A stretch of DNA of 9,488 nucleotides from the NCBI GenBank assembly GCA_944363755.1, contig CALVVC010000036.1:1-9488 (forward strand), written 5' to 3'. This DNA comes from an uncultured Bacilli bacterium (GTDB lineage Bacteria; Bacillota_I; Bacilli_A; RF39; UBA660). Position 1 is the stretch's first letter, and the number at the start of each line of letters is the position of its first letter. Both the position numbers and the translations under genes were made by a program. Below, in pieces: positions 1 through 6,565 of the stretch. Below the pieces are notes generated by a model. That model had not been told where the DNA came from and did no database searches. It saw nothing but the letters and a program-made list of their open reading frames with translations.

Positions 1-181
1 TAAAGTAACATGTGCTTGTGGTGCAACATTTGAAGTAATGTCTAATAAAGATGAAATAAGTGTTGAAGTATGTTCAAATTGTCATCCATTCTATACAGGA
101 AAACAAGGAAGAGCATCTAAAGCAGGACAAGTAGAGAAGTTCAATAAGAAATATGGTTTTAATAAAAAAGATTCAGAATAA
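1..181 (+). CDS. rpmE: 50S ribosomal protein L31, zinc-binding type (3' part)
   Basis: This is the C-terminal 59 residues of ribosomal protein L31, a small protein at the subunit interface of the large ribosomal subunit. The first complete codon is at position 2, and the N-terminal dozen or so residues lie outside the window. Four cysteines in a CAC ... CSNC arrangement (fragment residues 4, 6, 24 and 27) form the zinc site that marks the C+ paralogue, as opposed to the cysteine-free form made in zinc starvation. The [12 protein letters not shown] signature is the hallmark of the family. The stop TAA (179-181) is followed two bases later by an intrinsic terminator, so this transcript ends before the next gene. 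The family assignment is essentially certain; only the start is unseen. Confidence 0.97.
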   Translation, partial: KVTCACGATFEVMSNKDEISVEVCSNCHPFYTGKQGRASKAGQVEKFNKKYGFNKKDSE

Positions 182-182
182 G

Positions 183-206
183 GCAGTGTTTACTGCTTTT
201 TTCTTT
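183..206 (+). terminator. intrinsic terminator of rpmE
   Basis: GCAGT (183-187) pairs with ACTGC (192-196) around a GTTT loop. The stem is followed by six T, a C and four more T. It begins one base after the rpmE stop codon and ends just before the -10 element of the next gene. Confidence 0.88.
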
Positions 207-213
207 TAAATTA

Positions 214-222
214 TGTTATACT
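214..222 (+). promoter_or_regulatory. extended -10 promoter of the 240-1406 cluster
   Basis: TGT-TATACT is an extended -10 element. The hexamer 17-18 bases upstream falls inside the rpmE terminator and does not resemble TTGACA, so the TGn extension probably carries recognition. Transcription would start near 228-230, at the SD itself (AGGGGA, 228-233), giving an mRNA leader of only about a dozen bases. Confidence 0.6.
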
Positions 223-239
223 AAAGTAGGGGAATAAAA

Positions 240-776
240 ATGTATGATTTTACTTTAGATGAAATATTATCTCTTAATAATAAAAAAATATATGAAACAT
301 ATCTTAAAGAATTAGAAACTTTAAAAACTAATAGGATAGCAAAACAAATAGTGGAAAGAATGTATGGTGAAAGTATAAATAAAATATATGAAGCCATATT
401 AAAAGAAGAAACAATTAATACTAGCATGGATAGTGATTTCTTTTTAGGAGACACAGTTTTGCTTCATGAAAGTGTTAAAGAATGTCATACTAAAACAAGT
501 ATAACTTGTGATTTTTCTGCTAATTTAATTAAAAAAGGAGGACTTTATTTAAACTATCGTCCTATGTTAGAAAATCTAACTACCAAGAAAGTATATGTTT
601 TAAAAAGAAGTATTAAAGTAGAACCAGCATATTTTGATTTACTACCTACAAATATAAGAGAATTAGAAGAACTAAACTATAAAATGAAATTACAAATAGA
701 AGATAACTATATAGACTATTCCCATCTTAATCAAGTAATGGGAGGAGAACTAGTTTTAAGGAGGTTAAATAAATGA
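240..776 (+). CDS. unrecognised protein, first gene of the rpiB cluster
   Basis: I do not recognise this 178-residue protein. It has no signal peptide or membrane segment and looks cytosolic. Residues 1-60 are charged and probably helical, rich in Lys, Glu and Ile. Residues 65-130 look like a small beta-rich domain: a short ECHTKTSITC stretch (Cys82, His83, Cys90), then KKGGLYLNYRPMLENL and a strand-like VYVLKRSIKVE. Only two cysteines are present, so a classical four-ligand zinc ribbon is unlikely, although a Cys/His site is possible. The ATG at 240 is supported by AGGGGA at 228-233. The stop overlaps the rpiB start by four bases (ATGA), so the two are probably translationally coupled. The reading frame is intact and codon use matches its neighbours. 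A link to sugar-phosphate metabolism is suggested only by position. Confidence 0.8.
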   Translation: MYDFTLDEILSLNNKKIYETYLKELETLKTNRIAKQIVERMYGESINKIYEAILKEETINTSMDSDFFLGDTVLLHESVKECHTKTSITCDFSANLIKKGGLYLNYRPMLENLTTKKVYVLKRSIKVEPAYFDLLPTNIRELEELNYKMKLQIEDNYIDYSHLNQVMGGELVLRRLNK

Positions 777-1219
777 GACTAGGAATAACTAATGACCATA
801 GAGGTTATAAATTAAAAGTAGAACTTTTAGAAAAATTAAAAAAAGATTATGAAGTAATAGACTATGGTGCTACAGGAACAGAGAATGTTGACTATCCTTT
901 ATATGCTTTTAAATTAGGAGAAGCTTTAACAAATAAAGAAATAGACTTTGGTATAGCCATATGTGGTAGTGGTATAGGTATATCAATCGCCTGTAATAAA
1001 GTAAAAGGCGTCCGTGCTGCTAGAGTCATCTCCCTAAAAGATGTAATAGAGACAAGAGGAGATAATGATGCTAATGTTATCTGCTTAAATGAAAATATGA
1101 GTATAGATGATGCCTATAACTTAATTATAACCTTTATAACAACTCCTTTTTCAAATCAAGAAAGACACATTAGAAGAATAAATGAAATAAAAGAATATGA
1201 GGCAAACAATGAGCATTAA
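773..1219 (+). CDS. rpiB: RpiB/LacAB-family sugar-phosphate isomerase with altered active site
   Basis: This 148-residue protein has the usual RpiB length. The family interconverts ribose 5-phosphate and ribulose 5-phosphate in the non-oxidative pentose phosphate pathway; relatives act on allose- or galactose-6-phosphate. Visible motifs are Asp8-His9 (TNDHRGYKLK), VDYPLYA at 39-45, the CGSGIGISIACNKVKGVRAA core with the catalytic-type Cys64, and RHIRR (131-135), the usual phosphate-binding arginine region. The normally conserved (A/T)REHND block reads TRGDND at 94-99, so the ring-opening His is Asp97. The segment before it (RVISLKD) also departs from the usual family pattern. Substrate is therefore less certain than family. 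An SD AAGGAGG (758-764) supports the start. It overlaps the gene before it by 4 bases and the gene after it by 11. Confidence 0.88.
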   Translation: MRLGITNDHRGYKLKVELLEKLKKDYEVIDYGATGTENVDYPLYAFKLGEALTNKEIDFGIAICGSGIGISIACNKVKGVRAARVISLKDVIETRGDNDANVICLNENMSIDDAYNLIITFITTPFSNQERHIRRINEIKEYEANNEH

Positions 1220-1406
1220 ATACATTTTATATTTTATTGTAACAATAATTGTCATTTGGAGTTTAGATTCTATTAATATTAATGTCATTTTTAAAAAAAA
1301 TAAAATTTGGCAAGCAAGAGTCTTCTATTTTTTATTAGCTTTAGCTTTAATATATTTAGTAACAAACTGTATCTATGATTTATATGAATCTGCCATTATT
1401 ATTTAA
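1209..1406 (+). CDS. DUF1146 small membrane protein (YwzB family)
   Basis: This 65-residue protein has two membrane segments, about residues 5-22 and 39-60, separated by a basic linker. The linker core IFKKNKIWQARVFYFLLALA matches the DUF1146 pattern as I recall it from YwzB of Bacillus, which lies between the ATP synthase operon and the spoIID/spoIIQ region. The function of the family is unknown. I chose ATG 1209 over the in-frame ATG 1197 because GAGG (1199-1202) is well placed for it and the first four codons of the longer version add nothing conserved. It overlaps the end of rpiB by 11 bases, so it shares that transcript. No GC-rich terminator follows it. Confidence 0.78.
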   Translation: MSIKYILYFIVTIIVIWSLDSININVIFKKNKIWQARVFYFLLALALIYLVTNCIYDLYESAIII

Positions 1407-1421
1407 AAATTAAAAATTAAA

Positions 1422-1449
1422 GTATAATTTTAAGATTTTCGTTAAAACT
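1422..1449 (+). promoter_or_regulatory. candidate sigma-F-type promoter of spoIIQ
   Basis: GTATA (1422-1426), 14 bases, then GTTAAAACT (1441-1449) resembles the forespore sigma-F pattern GYATA ... GGnnAnAnT, with one clear mismatch in the second G. The same GTATAAT could instead be a sigma-A -10 at 1423-1428, but it lacks the TGn extension seen at most promoters here and has no good -35. In Bacillus spoIIQ is sigma-F dependent, which favours the first reading. The predicted start near 1456 gives a very short leader. Confidence 0.4.
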
Positions 1450-1467
1450 CTTAATGAGGTGATGTTA

Positions 1468-2181
1468 ATGAAAAAATTAAAATTAAAAAAAGGAGCTATT
1501 ATTGGAGCATACCTAATTGCTTTCTCCCTAACTGGAATGAGTGCATTTTTTGTAAGTCAGAATATGCAAGCGAATAATCCTGTTGAAGAAGACATAGAAT
1601 ATGTTAATTCATCTATAATTGATGATAATGAAAGAGAAAAAGAAGTAATTAAAGAGGAAATTAAAATGATAAAACCATATACAGATGAAAATGTCCAAAC
1701 TCTTAAATACTTCTATGATTATATGGGAGAAGCAGCGACTCAAGAAAAATCAATTCTTTATCATGAAAATACTTACATTCAAAACTCTGGTATGGACTTT
1801 GGACTAGAAAATACCTTTGATGTTGTATCAGTTTTAGATGGTACCGTCTTAGATGTAAGAGAAGATGAACTTCTTGGAACTGTTGTAGAAATAAAGCATG
1901 ACAATGACTTTATTAGTAGTTATCAAAGTCTAAGTGAAGTATCGCTTAAAAAGAATGATACAGTTAAACAAGGACAAGTAATAGGTAAAAGTGGAACAAA
2001 TAAGGTTGATCAAGATTTAGGAAATCATTTACATTTTGAACTATACAAAGCAGGTAGTGTAGTAGATCCTAGCAAATACTTTGATCAAGTAATTAGTGAT
2101 ACTAATGAAAAAAGTACTTCTGATAATACCACTACTGAAGATACAAACAATAATAGTAACACTAATGAAGAAACGGAGTAA
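1468..2181 (+). CDS. spoIIQ: SpoIIQ, forespore channel/engulfment protein with degenerate LytM domain
   Basis: This 237-residue protein matches SpoIIQ, the forespore membrane protein that binds SpoIIIAH across the septal space to build the feeding-tube channel during engulfment. The order is: basic cytoplasmic start; one membrane helix (about 9-29); an acidic linker; the SpoIIQ-typical stretch around KPYTDENVQTLKYFYDY and YHENTYIQNSGMDFG; an M23/LytM domain (about 95-203); and an Asn/Thr/Glu-rich tail (210-237). In active LytM enzymes the motif is HxGxD. Here it is NSGMD, with Asn106 in place of the zinc His. YQSL stands where YxHL is usual, while HLHFE (187-191) remains. It is therefore probably a non-enzymatic scaffold, as in Bacillus. 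ATG 1468 fits the GAGGTGAT SD (1456-1463); an in-frame GTG at 1459 lies inside that SD. spoIID is absent upstream and no spoIIID lies between this gene and mbl. Confidence 0.9.
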   Translation: MKKLKLKKGAIIGAYLIAFSLTGMSAFFVSQNMQANNPVEEDIEYVNSSIIDDNEREKEVIKEEIKMIKPYTDENVQTLKYFYDYMGEAATQEKSILYHENTYIQNSGMDFGLENTFDVVSVLDGTVLDVREDELLGTVVEIKHDNDFISSYQSLSEVSLKKNDTVKQGQVIGKSGTNKVDQDLGNHLHFELYKAGSVVDPSKYFDQVISDTNEKSTSDNTTTEDTNNNSNTNEETE

Positions 2182-2195
2182 ATGCCGTTTTTTTT
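2171..2195 (+). terminator. intrinsic terminator overlapping the end of spoIIQ
   Basis: AAACGG (2171-2176) pairs with CCGTTT (2185-2190), followed by further T to 2195. The 8-base loop contains the spoIIQ stop codon (2179-2181), so the last codons double as the terminator stem. Confidence 0.88.
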
Positions 2196-2207
2196 CTAAG
2201 AAAATAA

Positions 2208-2236
2208 TTTACATTATAATATATTTCTGCTAAAAT
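2208..2236 (+). promoter_or_regulatory. sigma-A promoter of mbl
   Basis: TTTACA (2208-2213), 17 bases, then TAAAAT (2231-2236) preceded by TGC, an extended -10. The predicted start near 2243 leaves a leader of about 19 bases holding the SD AAAAGGACGTGAT. Confidence 0.75.
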
Positions 2237-2261
2237 ATTAACAGTAAAAGGACGTGATAGA

Positions 2262-3257
2262 ATGTTATCAAAAGATATAGGTATAGATTTAGGAACTGCA
2301 AATGTATTAATTTATATTAAAGGACAAGGAATAGTTTTGAATGAACCTAGTGTTGTCGCTATTGATACCGATAATAAAAAAGTAGTAGCAGTAGGTAAAG
2401 AAGCAAGTGAAATGCTAGGAAGAACTCCAGAGAAAGTAAAAGCTATTAAGCCTATGAAAGATGGAGTAATAGCAGATTTTGAGATTACAGAAATAATGTT
2501 AGACTATTTTATTAGAAAAATCCATGCTAGAAACTTTTTATCAAGACCTAGAATCCTAATTTGCTGTCCTACTAATGTAACTCCAGTTGAGAAAAATGCT
2601 ATTAAAGAAGCAGCAGAACGTACAGGTGCTAGAAAAGTATTTTTAGAAGAAGAACCAAAAGTAGCAGCAATTGGTGCAGGTATGGATATATCTAAACCTA
2701 GTGCTAATATGGTAATAGATATTGGAGGAGGTACTACTGATATAGCAATTCTTTCTTTAAATGACATAGTTAATAGTGCTTCTGTTCGTATAGCAGGTAA
2801 CGTTTTTGATCAAGATATTGTTAAATATATTAAAGAAAAATATAAATTACTAATAGGAGAAAAAACCGCTGAAGATATTAAAATAGAATTTGCTAATCTA
2901 TATGAACCTGATAAAAAGAATAAACTTGAAGTAAGAGGAAGAGACTTAGTAACAGGGCTACCTAATACAATAGAAATAAATGAAATTGAAACAGAAGAAG
3001 CTCTGCATGAATCAATTTATAAAATTATTAAAGCAGCGACTAACGTCTTAGAACAAACACCACCAGAGTTATCAGCAGATATTGTGGATAAAGGAATAAT
3101 ATTAACTGGTGGAGGCTCAATGCTTAAAGGATTAAATGAAGTTTTAAGAAAAGAATTAAAAGTACCAGTACTAATCGCAGATAGTCCTCTAACTTGTGTA
3201 GTAGAAGGAACAGGAGTACTTTTAGATAACATTAGATTATTAGAAGAAAGCAACTAA
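2262..3257 (+). CDS. mbl: MreB-family actin homologue, Mbl type
   Basis: This 331-residue full-length bacterial actin forms membrane-bound filaments that orient cell-wall synthesis and maintain rod shape. It shows the actin-fold nucleotide site: phosphate 1 loop DIGIDLGTANV (5-15), phosphate 2 loop VIDIGGGTTD (151-160), adenosine motif ILTGGGSML (280-288), and the LEEEPKVAAIGAG segment (129-141) with the catalytic Glu region. Features I associate with Mbl rather than MreB or MreBH are ANVLI after the first loop, RILICCPTN (97-105) and KLLIGEKTAEDIK (195-207). Its place directly after spoIIQ agrees, since in Bacillus mbl follows spoIIID in this region. mreC and mreD are not adjacent, which is also usual for Mbl. 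It has its own promoter and terminator, so it is monocistronic. Confidence 0.95.
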   Translation: MLSKDIGIDLGTANVLIYIKGQGIVLNEPSVVAIDTDNKKVVAVGKEASEMLGRTPEKVKAIKPMKDGVIADFEITEIMLDYFIRKIHARNFLSRPRILICCPTNVTPVEKNAIKEAAERTGARKVFLEEEPKVAAIGAGMDISKPSANMVIDIGGGTTDIAILSLNDIVNSASVRIAGNVFDQDIVKYIKEKYKLLIGEKTAEDIKIEFANLYEPDKKNKLEVRGRDLVTGLPNTIEINEIETEEALHESIYKIIKAATNVLEQTPPELSADIVDKGIILTGGGSMLKGLNEVLRKELKVPVLIADSPLTCVVEGTGVLLDNIRLLEESN

Positions 3258-3274
3258 AATATTAAGTTGTTTTT
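3247..3274 (+). terminator. intrinsic terminator overlapping the end of mbl
   Basis: CAACT (3251-3255) pairs with AGTTG (3265-3269) around a 9-base loop, with upstream A residues able to pair with the T run 3270-3274. The mbl stop (3255-3257) sits at the stem-loop junction. Confidence 0.78.
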
Positions 3275-3280
3275 CTTTTG

Positions 3281-3309
3281 TTGTAAAAATCTATTTCGCT
3301 TGTTATAAT
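3281..3309 (+). promoter_or_regulatory. sigma-A promoter of tagO
   Basis: TTGTAA (3281-3286), 17 bases, then a perfect TATAAT (3304-3309) preceded by TGT. The predicted start near 3316 gives a 17-base leader containing the SD AGAGG (3321-3325). Confidence 0.82.
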
Positions 3310-3332
3310 TATTTTAGAAAAGAGGAAAAACT

Positions 3333-4457
3333 ATGAATCAACAAATAATAGAGACTCTAAAAATAGTTATAACAACGTTTTTATGCTCTGCTTTAATAAT
3401 GCCATTTATGAAAAGAATTGCATTACATATAGGAGCAATGGATATACCAAGGAGTGATGAAGGAAATAGACATATTCATACTAAAGTTACTCCTAAATTA
3501 GGAGGAGTAGGAATATTTCTATCTTTTCTAATAGGCTATATGCTATTTGGAACAGAAAGTGTTCAAATGAATTCTATTTTAATAGGAAGTTTTATAATAA
3601 TATTAACAGGAATAGCAGATGATATAAAATCATTAAGAGCAAGAACAAAACTAACAGGTCAAATAATCGCTGCTTCAATTCTTGTATTTTATGGAGGATT
3701 CTTATTAAATAATATCACTGCTTTTGGTTATACAATTAACTTTGGTTGGCTATCTTACCCTTTAACAATTCTTTTTATAGTTGCCTGTGTAAATATAATA
3801 AACTTAATTGATGGACTAGATGGATTAAGTGGAGGAATTAGTAGTATATTTTTCTTAACAATAGGTATAATTGGTTATTTTCAAGGACGTAGTGGTACAT
3901 TAGTCATGATATTAACATTTATCATGTTAGGGGCAACATTAGGATTCTTATTACATAACTTCTATCCTGCTAAAATATTCTGTGGAGATTGTGCTATGTA
4001 CTTAGGTTTTATGATAGCAGTAATTACACTTTTAGAATTTAAAGGACCTGCATTAACTAGTTTATTTGTTCCACTAATGATTTTAGGAATACCTATACTA
4101 GATACACTATTCGCTATCATTAGAAGACTATTAAAACATCAAGCACCGTTTTCTCCTGATAAAGAGCATATTCATCATCAATTATTGGGTATGAACTTTT
4201 CACAGAGAACAACAGTATTAATAATATATGCTTTTAATATATTGTTTGCCTTTGCATCTATCTTCTATTCACTAAAAGATCCTTTTATGGGTAAAATACT
4301 ATATATAATAATCTTTATTATTGTTGTATGGTTTGTTTTAAGAACTACAGTTATCTCTAAAAAGAATAAAGAAATGACAGATAATATAATTGAAAAAGTA
4401 GGAGAGGTCATAAAAAAAGAACCTAAGTCTAAAAAAATAAAAAATAGGGCTAAATAG
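3333..4457 (+). CDS. tagO: undecaprenyl-phosphate GlcNAc-1-phosphate transferase, TagO/WecA type
   Basis: This 374-residue polytopic membrane enzyme of the MraY/WecA superfamily transfers a sugar-1-phosphate, usually GlcNAc, from the UDP-sugar to undecaprenyl phosphate. That is the first step of wall teichoic acid or other wall polymer linkage units. Motifs in order are PKLGGVGIF (54-62), the metal-binding ADDIKSLRART (95-105), NIINLIDGLDGLSGG (154-168), and HIHHQLLG (279-286), the HxHH loop typical of the WecA/TagO branch rather than MraY. About ten hydrophobic segments are visible, then a Lys-rich cytoplasmic tail (343-374). The usual GDxGSxxLGF motif is altered to GDCAMYLGF (218-226), one residue shorter and without Gly-Ser. 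Single gene between its own promoter and terminator. TagO is favoured over other WecA relatives by its position between mbl and hpf-secA. Confidence 0.88.
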   Translation: MNQQIIETLKIVITTFLCSALIMPFMKRIALHIGAMDIPRSDEGNRHIHTKVTPKLGGVGIFLSFLIGYMLFGTESVQMNSILIGSFIIILTGIADDIKSLRARTKLTGQIIAASILVFYGGFLLNNITAFGYTINFGWLSYPLTILFIVACVNIINLIDGLDGLSGGISSIFFLTIGIIGYFQGRSGTLVMILTFIMLGATLGFLLHNFYPAKIFCGDCAMYLGFMIAVITLLEFKGPALTSLFVPLMILGIPILDTLFAIIRRLLKHQAPFSPDKEHIHHQLLGMNFSQRTTVLIIYAFNILFAFASIFYSLKDPFMGKILYIIIFIIVVWFVLRTTVISKKNKEMTDNIIEKVGEVIKKEPKSKKIKNRAK

Positions 4458-4472
4458 CTACTATTTTTTTTT
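4442..4472 (+). terminator. intrinsic terminator overlapping the end of tagO
   Basis: AAATAG (4442-4447) pairs with CTATTT (4461-4466), with an inner GCT/AGC helix (4449-4451/4456-4458), followed by nine T. The tagO stop TAG (4455-4457) is inside the hairpin. The T run leads straight into TTGACA (4471-4476). Confidence 0.8.
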
Positions 4473-4500
4473 GACAAAAATCCTATAAACTGGAAATATA

Positions 4501-4509
4501 TGGTAAAAT
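4501..4509 (+). promoter_or_regulatory. extended -10 promoter of agrA-agrC
   Basis: TGG-TAAAAT is an extended -10; transcription would start near 4516, about 29 bases before agrA. The perfect TTGACA at 4471-4476 is 27 bases from this hexamer, too far for a normal pair, and only poor hexamers lie 17-20 bases after it. Either the -10 works alone or with an activator, or TTGACA belongs to another weak promoter. Confidence 0.5.
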
Positions 4510-4544
4510 TTAAGGGTGTGCAGTTTTAGAAGGAGGAGGTAGTA

Positions 4545-5276
4545 GTGTTAAATTTTATTATATGTGATGATGAAAAGGAATTTAGAGATTTAATAAAAGG
4601 AGAGATTGATAAATTTCTAATGAATTATGATATTGATTATAAGAAGTATGAATGTGAAAGTTATGAAGAAGATTTTGAAACACTTGCTAGAAAAGAGATG
4701 GGATTTAAAGTTTATTTCTTTGATATTAAAACAAAGACAGGATCTGGTTTAGATGCTGCTAGATTTATAAGAGAAGAACTAGATGATTGGAATTCTATTA
4801 TCATAATTGTAACTGCTTTTGCTGAATATAGGTATGAGGCATTATCTAATAGGTTATATCTATTAGACTTTATAAGTAAATTTGATAATTGTAAAACAAA
4901 ATTAAATGAAGATTTAGCTATAATTTATAAGAAGTATATTAGTAAAGAAAAATGTTTGAGTTATGAGTATAATTACACTTTATATAAGATAGAGTTAAAG
5001 AATATTATCTATATAGAGAAAGAACAAGATAGTAAAAGATGTATTATTCATACAGAATATGGAACATTTAAAGCACCATATACTTTAAATGCTATTTCTA
5101 AGGAATTAGATAAAAGATTCTTAAAAGTACATAAGAGTTTAATTTTAAATACAGATAAAATAAGAGAATATAATACTAAAGAAAATGAAGTTCTATTTGA
5201 TAATGGTATTACTACTAATCTAATATCAAGAACAGGAAAGAAGGAGTTGATTGAGTATGTCAATAATAATAACTAA
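4545..5276 (+). CDS. agrA: AgrA-type response regulator (receiver + LytTR DNA-binding domain)
   Basis: This 243-residue regulator has a receiver domain (about 1-120) and a C-terminal LytTR domain (about 140-240). The receiver shows the acidic pair Asp8-Asp9 (ICDDE), phosphoacceptor Asp60 (VYFFDIKT), Thr90 (IIIIVTAF) and a Lys at 112 (DFISK). The LytTR part has the typical IIYIEKEQDSKRCIIHTEYG strand pair and the FLKVHKSLILNTDKI motif. It should be phosphorylated by the adjacent kinase and bind direct repeats upstream of agr and target genes. The start is GTG 4545, backed by an unusually strong SD AAGGAGGAGGT (4530-4540). It overlaps agrC by 20 bases. The order regulator-kinase is reversed relative to the staphylococcal agr operon. 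The family is clear, and the agr assignment rests on the neighbouring agrB and agrD. Confidence 0.92.
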   Translation: MLNFIICDDEKEFRDLIKGEIDKFLMNYDIDYKKYECESYEEDFETLARKEMGFKVYFFDIKTKTGSGLDAARFIREELDDWNSIIIIVTAFAEYRYEALSNRLYLLDFISKFDNCKTKLNEDLAIIYKKYISKEKCLSYEYNYTLYKIELKNIIYIEKEQDSKRCIIHTEYGTFKAPYTLNAISKELDKRFLKVHKSLILNTDKIREYNTKENEVLFDNGITTNLISRTGKKELIEYVNNNN

Positions 5277-6540
5277 AATTATCATAGGATTAGTAATGGC
5301 CTTAACCATTTTCTCTATTGTTAATGAAACCTTAAAAATAAAGTACAAATTTAGTTTTAAGTTTATAGGTGTAGTAATAATAATAGCTTTACCAATTATA
5401 GTATTTTATAGAACAGAATATAATGCATTTGTATCATTACTAACATACATATTATCAATAATGTTAATAAAAAAATATTTTAAAATAAGTTTGTTGTCTT
5501 CAATTCTATTATGCAGTTATAGTATGTTACTAATAGCAATATTTGATATAATAATTTCAACAATAAACTCACTTTTTTTTACATATACAGAATTAAGAAC
5601 ATTAAAAAATATTGTTATAACTAACAATATTTTAATAGGAATTTTTGCATATGTAGTATCAAAGATTCCTATTATTAAAAATAAAATAAACTATATATAC
5701 AGGAAAACAGAAAAAACACCAAATTATAATACAATAACTTTTGCTATTCTTTGTGTTTTTACCATCATAATTACTTTCTTTAATATTACTGAAATATTTA
5801 AACTCAATACTTATTATATTATAACTATTATAAGTATATTTATTTTAGTTATTCTCTATTATTTTTATATTACAGAATTAAATAATTATGGTAGATTAAG
5901 TGATAAGTATGAAGTCTTATTTGATTATGTTCAAACTTTTGAAGATTGGATAGAAAATGAACAAATGTATAGACATGAACTGAAAAACAATTTATCAATG
6001 ATTAGAAACATGACAAAGAATAAGAAAATCATAAATAAGATAGATGATATGTTAAATATGAATATAAATATAGACGATGAATATATTGAACTATTAAAAT
6101 ATATTCCAAAAGGTGGTTTAAAAGGCTTGCTTTACTATAAAATAGCATTAGCCAAAAATAAAAAAGTTAAAATAGTAATAGAAATAAGTTCTAAAGTCAA
6201 TATTTTGTTAAAGCAACTAGCAGAAGAACAATTGCGACAACTATGTATTGTTCTAGGAATATATATTGATAATGCTTTAGACTCAGCTGAAGAGTCTAAT
6301 AAAAAAATAGTAACACTAGAAATTTATGAAATAAATAAAATGATAATATTTACAATTTCAAATACGTATAAAGAATTAGTACCTATTAAAAATATGAAAA
6401 AAATAGGTTTTACTACTAAAGGAGGGGAACACGGTAAAGGTTTGTATTATGCAAATAAAGTATTATCAAAAACAAAATGGCTCAAATCTGAACAAGTATT
6501 TTTAAATGATTATTTTATACAAAAGATATATATAAAATAA
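5257..6540 (+). CDS. agrC: AgrC-type membrane histidine kinase (peptide sensor, GHKL ATPase)
   Basis: The 427-residue sensor kinase has an N-terminal half (about 1-205) with six to seven hydrophobic segments and no recognisable extracellular domain, the usual AgrC receptor for cyclic peptides. A helical dimerisation region follows, with YRHELKNNL carrying the probable phosphorylated His240. The GHKL ATPase domain has an N-box IDNALDSA (Asn339) and a short Gly-rich lid GFTTKGGEHGKGLYYA (about 383-398), as in the HATPase_c_5 group. ATG 5257 is preferred over the in-frame TTG 5251; GGAG (5243-5246) lies ten bases before it. It overlaps agrA, so the two are co-transcribed and probably translationally coupled. 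Transcription ends in the shared terminator with the opposing agrB-agrD unit. Base composition is at the AT-rich end for this window, as expected for a membrane protein. Confidence 0.92.
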   Translation: MSIIITKIIIGLVMALTIFSIVNETLKIKYKFSFKFIGVVIIIALPIIVFYRTEYNAFVSLLTYILSIMLIKKYFKISLLSSILLCSYSMLLIAIFDIIISTINSLFFTYTELRTLKNIVITNNILIGIFAYVVSKIPIIKNKINYIYRKTEKTPNYNTITFAILCVFTIIITFFNITEIFKLNTYYIITIISIFILVILYYFYITELNNYGRLSDKYEVLFDYVQTFEDWIENEQMYRHELKNNLSMIRNMTKNKKIINKIDDMLNMNINIDDEYIELLKYIPKGGLKGLLYYKIALAKNKKVKIVIEISSKVNILLKQLAEEQLRQLCIVLGIYIDNALDSAEESNKKIVTLEIYEINKMIIFTISNTYKELVPIKNMKKIGFTTKGGEHGKGLYYANKVLSKTKWLKSEQVFLNDYFIQKIYIK

Positions 6541-6565
6541 AAAATTCGTATTCAAACGAATTTTT
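6541..6565. terminator. bidirectional terminator between agrAC and agrBD
   Basis: AAAATTCG (6541-6548) pairs with CGAATTTT (6557-6564) around an 8-base loop. The T run 6561-6565 serves the + strand, and the A-rich run across the agrC stop gives a T run for the - strand. It starts immediately after the agrC stop, and its + strand T tract overlaps the agrD stop codon (6564-6566). Confidence 0.82.

Noticed and set aside
1413..1431. AT-only hairpin (AAAATTA/TAATTTT) after the DUF1146 gene
   Set aside because: There is no GC pair in the stem and no clear T run after it, so it is not convincing as a terminator; it overlaps the spoIIQ promoter.
2504..2767. Long - strand open frames inside mbl, tagO, agrA and hpf (for example 2504-2767, 3017-3253, 4265-4477, 5048-5263, 7940-8266)
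   Set aside because: They lie opposite well-conserved coding sequence, have no SD and resemble no family, so they are by-products of AT-rich codon use on the other strand.
4516..4530. CAGTTTTAG before agrA as an AgrA binding half-site
   Set aside because: It resembles the AgrA half-site only partly, has no second copy at helical spacing and lies downstream of the predicted transcription start.
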